Source: Rehmannia glutinosa (taxonomy: Eukaryota; Streptophyta; Magnoliopsida; Lamiales; Orobanchaceae). Taken from it: DNA of 64,000 nucleotides. Numbering within the stretch: the first letter of the stretch is position 1; the number at the start of each line of letters is the position of its first letter. The stretch lies in assembly GCA_016081115.2 (NCBI GenBank), contig JABTTQ020003420.1, forward strand, positions 1 to 64,000. The letters are read 5' to 3'. The translations under genes were made by a program, and so were the position numbers. Positions 59,907-64,000 of this stretch are shown here, piece by piece. The notes beneath the pieces are model-generated. The model did not search any database. It had not been told where the DNA came from and was given only the letters and a program-made list of their open reading frames with translations.

Positions 59907-60169
59907 GGAATAATTACAAAAAAAATACTGAGGTTCGGGCTAATTACAAAAAAAAAATAGAGGTTTTGAGGTTTGATGCATCTTACATTTTCCATTTCAT
60001 ACGCAAAAAATATTTAAATATTTCAAAAACCCCTGACATTTATAAAAGTATTACAATTACCCCATTAAATTTAAGACAAAATCAAACTTGAGGGTTTTTT
60101 TGTAATATTTAAAAATCTCTGGGATTTTTGTAATTAGCCCGAACCTTAGAGGTGTTTTTTAATTATCCC
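59907..60169. mobile_element. Foldback MITE (GGGATAATTAC family)
   Basis: Begins ggaataattacaaaaaaa with gaggttcgggctaattac and ends with gtaattagcccgaacctta and aattatccc. Flanking 9-mers tttgtttat and tttatttaa match at 7 of 9. It lies in the ACBP-like intron between the hAT compound and the last recognisable exon. Confidence 0.85.
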
Positions 60170-60480
60170 TTTATTTAATGTATTCTGAGACAATGAAAGA
60201 ATAGAATCTTCTGAATGTTTATGTGCCTTCTTTGTTTTCCAGTCTAGCTGAGAAACCTTTTACTTTTGTTGACAAATATATGTATTTGGATCTGATTGAA
60301 GTCTTTGACTGGGTTATATTCTCAAAATCTTGCAGATAGTGAAGGCCATATAAATACTACATCATTGCTTTTGCTGATGTTAATGCTAAGGTAGGTGGAC
60401 ATTTTGTATTGTGATAGCTCCTTGTAAATCTTCTACTTGATATGGAAAAATTGACTAAATCTCCTGAGAAAAGAAAGAAA

Positions 60481-60600
60481 AATGATAATTACAAAAACTA
60501 CTCCTAAATTTAGTTTATTTACAAAAAGTTCCAGTTATCTTTCAAAATTACAAATATCCCCTTAAAGTGTTACAAACCCTCCTCGAGGTTTGTTTGTATT
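60481..60600. mobile_element. Partial foldback MITE, second subfamily
   Basis: The left half only: gataattacaaaaactac, then ccagttatctttcaaaatta and caaatatcccc. The right half is missing or eroded. Confidence 0.55.
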
Positions 60601-60735
60601 TACCTGACAAATTTTGCTGAGGATGCAAAATTTGTAGCTAATGCTGCTGAGTAATTATATATTTCAAGTTTCAACCTGTTTTATAGATGTCTATTTATAT
60701 GCTATACTAATTATCTATTGTGATTGGTGGTTTTG

Positions 60736-60858
60736 TTTTTTTTTTTTTTTTTTGAGAAGAAATTCTACCGCCACTTGTCATTCTGAGAGGCTGAACCTCG
60801 GCCCATTCACTAAAAAGAGTAATACCCGGTTTTCCTCATATCTTGGCATCTAGCTAGT
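60736..60858 (-). mobile_element. Short retroposon (SINE-like) with poly-A tail on the minus strand
   Basis: A run of 18 T at 60736-60753 would be a poly-A tail on the minus strand. Flanking sequences attggtggttttg (60723-60735) and aatggtggattttg (60859-60872) look like an imperfect TSD. The body includes gaggttcagcctctcag on the minus strand, weakly B-box-like. Confidence 0.45.
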
Positions 60859-61062
60859 AATGGTGGATTTTGGAATTGGTAGGTGGATTGGATTCATGTA
60901 CCCTTTTCTTTGTAACAAGAAAAAAGTTAAATATACATATGCAGAAGTTAGATGCATATGGCCAAGACTTGGTTGGAAACAGTGATGAAATGCAGATATG
61001 AGCAGTTGCCGAAATAGTATTTATGCAAAATTGATGATTACTGTTATTAGGGTTAATTACCC

Positions 61063-61222
61063 CGGATAGGATCCTCTATTCCAAACTGTGTTTCATCTCG
61101 TATTCCAAGTATCTTAAATATACGCCAAGTGTAAATTAATAATGTCATCAATACACTTGTCGTGTAGGGATAGTATTTGGAACACGAGATGATACACAAT
61201 TTGGAATAGAAAATCTCGAGTG
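61063..61222. mobile_element. Foldback MITE, CGGAT family, second copy
   Basis: Left arm cggataggatcctctattcca and aaactgtgtttcatctcgta; right arm acgagatgatacacaatttg and gaatagaaaat. TSD taattaccc is present on both sides (61054-61062 and 61223-61231). It is related to the element at 39920-40130. Confidence 0.8.
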
Positions 61223-61231
61223 TAATTACCC

Positions 61232-62260
61232 ATAATAAAATTCCTGAATTTTATAATAAAAAAACACTTGTCTTTGAAAATTACAAATATCCATTTAGTA
61301 TTTACTTCAATTTTATGAATTGCAACCCTCACAATGGGCACATTTGTTAAGAACATGCAACCCTCAAAACCACTTTAATATTTATTTCTATTTACGGGAA
61401 CATTTGCTAAGAACGTGCAACCCTCAATTAGGGGTGTCAATTTGGGTTCGTGTTTGGTTGAACGTGCAAGAACATACAAACGTCATGGGGTGTTTCTAGT
61501 TTAGAAAGAAGATTAAATTTTAAGAGGCATTTGTAATTGAAACTATCCTTTGCTTTAAATTGAAATCCCGCCATGTCAAACAGTAAAGTATTCATGTGTC
61601 CTCAAGGGCCAGGGCTCAGGGTGCAACACTGCAACAAAATACTACAAAATATGGACCCACACAAACTATAATCAAGAAGAAAAAGAAAAATTGCCCTAGT
61701 GACATGTTGTCTGCTTATTAGTACTCACAAGATGGATGTTCAATTTTTGGTAGAATGGTGGAAAGGGTTTCTTATGTGATGACCCAATTTATAGCCGCTC
61801 AACACCGTGACTTGTTGCGACACATCCCTCGATTCACCTTCTCCACAAAACTTTAGGACAAGGCCGTCAGGTTTCATCCTAAAGAAAAAAAATTAAATCT
61901 AGAAGAAAGCATATTCATTAACAAGGATAAACATAAAGTTACAATTACAGGTTAAACTTCTTCCCCTCAAATTCAAATAATCAAAATCCATACCAAGGGA
62001 CGTAAACATAATGCAAGACCTCATTTTCCTAGCAATCATAATTCCATATGGAAAAACAAACGGAAATTGCTAATTCCATTCCCTATCATGCCAGAGAGCA
62101 TAATAAACCTGCATATCCTACTAAGTCCTCATCAAAACTTTTAACCCAAAAAAATAAATGCATATAAGTTCAGAGTGTCAATATTCTACCAACACTAGCA
62201 TCTCCCCTCATTAAACTCACAACCCTACCAAAAAAAGAAAAAAACTATTCAAACAATCTT
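61232..62260. other. Intergenic DNA and probable 3' UTR of BiP
   Basis: A truncated hAT-like end (taggggtgtcaatttgggtt) lies at about 61430-61450. No exon was recognised. The part next to 62260 is expected to hold the BiP 3' UTR on the minus strand. Confidence 0.45.
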
Positions 62261-64000
62261 TTACAGTTCATCATGGCCATCATCTTCATCCTCCTCCGAT
62301 TTCCCCCCGGGAGCCCCACCGGACCTCTGATAAACAGCAGTGATAATCGGATTACACACCGCTTCTACTTCCTTCAGCTTCTCCTCGTAATCCTCCTTCT
62401 CGGCCGTTTGATTTTCGTCCATCCACTCGAGAGCCTCCTTAGTTGCTGTCTCGATTTTCTCCTTCTCGTCGGCCTCCAATTTGTCGGCCAGCTTGTCCTT
62501 GTCGTTTATTTGGTTCCTCATGTTGTATACGTATGTCTCCAGGCTGTTGCGCGCGTCGATTCGTTCTTTGACCTTTTTGTCCTCCTCGGCGAACTCTTCG
62601 GCTTCTTTGACCATACGCTCGATTTCTTCCTGACTCAAACGGCCTTTGTCGTTGGTAATTGTGATCTTTTCGGAACGTCCGGAGGCTTTGTCTTCGGCCT
62701 TGACGTTTAGGATACCATTGGCGTCGACCTCAAAGGTAACTTCAATTTGAGGGGTTCCTCTGTTGGTACATAAAAGATACAATTAGTTAGCCAGAGTTTT
62801 GAAATGCCAGTAGAAATTTCTAAATAAAATACAGGGATAATTCAAAAAATGACCCCTGAGGTTTGGGTTAATTAACAAAAAACTAGAAATACTTGGAAAT
62901 TACAAAAAAAAAAAACTTGAGATTTGATTATGTGTTAAATGTAAGAGGGTGGGTGTCTGAAATGGTTTTGCTAGTGAAGGGGGTAAAGTGTAACACATAA
63001 TCAAACATGAAGGGTTTTTCGTAATTAACCCAAACCTTGGGGTAGTTTATGTAATTATCCCTAAAATATAACATAGGGGATATGAACCTTGGAGCTGGGG
63101 CTATTCCTGTCAGATCGAATTTCCCAAGCAACCTACAGTCCTTTGTAAGGCTTCGTTCACCCTCGAAGACCTACACACAGCAATAATTTCATGTTACTGT
63201 TATACACAAAAGGGTTGAATTACAAAATTACCATCAAAATTTAGCCTAACAACAAAAAACTCGAGTTATCTTTCAAAAGTACAAATATTCCTAATTTACC
63301 TAACAAATACTCGCCCTTTACCTAACAAATACCCCTTTTGGAGGATGGGATTAGTGAAAGAGAAACCAGTGTCGAGGGGTATTTGTAATTTTGAAAGACA
63401 ACTTTTTCTATAATGATTAGGCTGAACCTCATGGGTAATTCTTGAGATTGAGACTTCAAATAATCAAATTCTTATACCTGGATTGTGACAGTAGTCTGTT
63501 GGTCCTGGTAAGTGGTGAAAACTTGGGATTTTTAGTTGGAATAACAGTGTTCCTTGGAATCAATTTGGTCATCACTCCTCCAACAGTCTCAATACCAAGG
63601 GTCAACGGAGCCACATCCAAGAGAAGAATATCTGATGCAAATTGCAAGGCATGGATAAAAGTTAGTAGCAGAAACTTTCAATTCCAAAATATTCGGTAGT
63701 AATTTACAAAAACTCAGCATAATCTATACTGTGTACAGACTATAAAGCACGGATAATTACAAAAACTACCTCGAGGTTTGGCCTAATTTTAAAAAGCTCC
63801 ATTATCTTTTAAAATTACAAATATCGTTTAGGTGAATGCATCCTTGAATTTTGTATTTTCTTAATAAATACGGAATTTGTAAAATTGAAACAAATATGTA
63901 TTTATAATTCTTAAAAATTAGCTAGATTTTATCGTGTTAGACTAAACTCAAGGGTGTTTCTTGTGAATATAGCCCATAAAAGTGTGAATAAAAATTGGGA
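62261..64000 (-). CDS. BiP: Luminal-binding protein BiP (ER Hsp70), 3' end
   Basis: Three exons of the C-terminal part are visible on the minus strand: 63631-63478, 63170-63088 and 62759-62261; the 5' part lies beyond the right edge. BiP is the ATP-driven Hsp70 chaperone of the ER lumen. Marks: [20 protein letters not shown] and [13 protein letters not shown] of the substrate-binding beta domain, [20 protein letters not shown], and [20 protein letters not shown]. These are followed by the helical lid and an acidic tail ending DDGHDEL, where HDEL is the plant ER-retrieval signal. About 245 of some 665 residues are present. In the 63631-63478 exon, a T5 run at 63529-63533 is one base short for the frame; flanking residues are fully conserved, so this is probably an assembly error. 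Each visible intron holds a foldback MITE. Confidence 0.96.
62834..63061. mobile_element. Foldback MITE in the last BiP intron, 9-bp TSD
   Basis: Ends gggataattcaaaaaatg and agtttatgtaattatccc; flanking 9-mers taaaataca (62825-62833) and taaaatata (63062-63070) match at 8 of 9. At 228 bp it almost fills the intron. Confidence 0.9.
63211..63443. mobile_element. Foldback MITE, second subfamily, BiP intron
   Basis: Left half agggttgaattacaaaatta with cgagttatctttcaaaagta; right half attttgaaagacaacttttt with attaggctgaacctcatggg. It almost fills the intron between the exons at 63088-63170 and 63478-63631. Ends are eroded and the TSD is unclear. Confidence 0.75.
63751..63975. mobile_element. Foldback MITE, second subfamily, next BiP intron
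   Basis: Left half ggataattacaaaaactac, cgaggtttggcctaatttt, ccattatcttttaaaattac; right half aattcttaaaaattagctag, gttagactaaactcaagggtg. The right end is eroded and close to the window edge. Confidence 0.7.

Larger units (their letters stand above)
44378..60390 (+). pseudogene. ACBP: Broken ACBP1/2-type acyl-CoA-binding ankyrin protein gene
   Basis: Pieces in the right order and phase: exon 1 start at 44378 (MGDWQQYLPTVFFGVF, then a hydrophobic anchor including LFSANMFFVIFAF) to about 44670; exon 1 remainder 50201-50318 (SDSNDDWEGV); 50747-50809 (VSEEAMQNYIDI, end of the acyl-CoA-binding domain); about 50918-51043 (GPMG, then STFIHEEEPG); about 51395-51486 (LDDIHAFAREGDEEKLLKCI, start of the ankyrin region); 60336-60390 (DSEG and DVNAK only). 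Known ACBP1/2 proteins are membrane-anchored acyl-CoA carriers with this layout. Most of the acyl-CoA-binding domain and most ankyrin repeats are missing, frameshifts abound, a copia element splits exon 1 and a hAT compound fills the next-to-last intron. I judge it dead. Confidence 0.75.

Noticed and set aside
60608..60650. Short frame reading FAEDAKFVANAAE, considered as a further ACBP-like exon
   Set aside because: Too short, lacks a clear acceptor and does not match the ankyrin sequence expected at that point.
62273..62710. Plus-strand ORF of 145 codons
   Set aside because: Antisense shadow of the last BiP exon.

Overview
The window is plant nuclear DNA, most likely from an angiosperm and probably a eudicot. 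It is AT-rich, and its genes are split by GT-AG introns. It carries a cytosolic-type tRNA-Gly(CCC) gene and a chloroplast-targeted thylakoid lumen gene, and most of its length is transposable elements. No species can be named from the sequence alone.

Host genes, left to right: (1) a seven-exon WD40-repeat gene on + (13459-17764) with an intron in its 5' leader; (2) a small single-exon gene of unknown function on - (20834-21109); (3) a thylakoid-lumen pentapeptide-repeat gene of the TL17.4 type on + (31382-35796); (4) tRNA-Gly(CCC) on + (37380-37450); (5) a GH17 endo-1,3-beta-glucanase with an X8/CBM43 tail on + (41173-42904); (6) remains of a membrane-anchored acyl-CoA-binding/ankyrin gene (ACBP1/2 type) on +, spread over 44378-60390 and split by transposons; (7) the 3' end of the ER chaperone BiP on - (62261 to beyond the right edge), ending in HDEL.

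Mobile elements fill the rest. A CACTA element (5655-9058, TSD GGT) contains a 5'-truncated RTE LINE (6027-8310). A full-length gag-only copia-like retrotransposon (21800-29559, TSD TGTTT) has about 1.45-kb LTRs, no pol, and an extra ORF. A conventional Ty1/copia element with 199-bp LTRs (45425-50200) lies inside the ACBP-like first exon. A hAT compound (51585-59790) holds two head-to-head transposase-derived arms with a 115-bp spacer, making a large hairpin-capable inverted repeat; one arm was later invaded by a solo LTR, which was itself invaded by a second RTE LINE. Small elements include hAT MITEs with 8-bp TSDs and a foldback family with 9-bp TSDs (Mutator-like), present in at least a dozen copies and concentrated in introns.

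The exons of the WD40, TL17.4, GH17 and BiP genes all carry one-base indels, several in short homopolymers, although the encoded residues on either side look conserved. I read most of these as uncorrected assembly errors. The ACBP-like locus is different: it has lost domain-coding sequence and looks truly dead. Nothing in the window acts as an operon; the genes are unrelated housekeeping or cell-wall functions separated by transposon-filled DNA.
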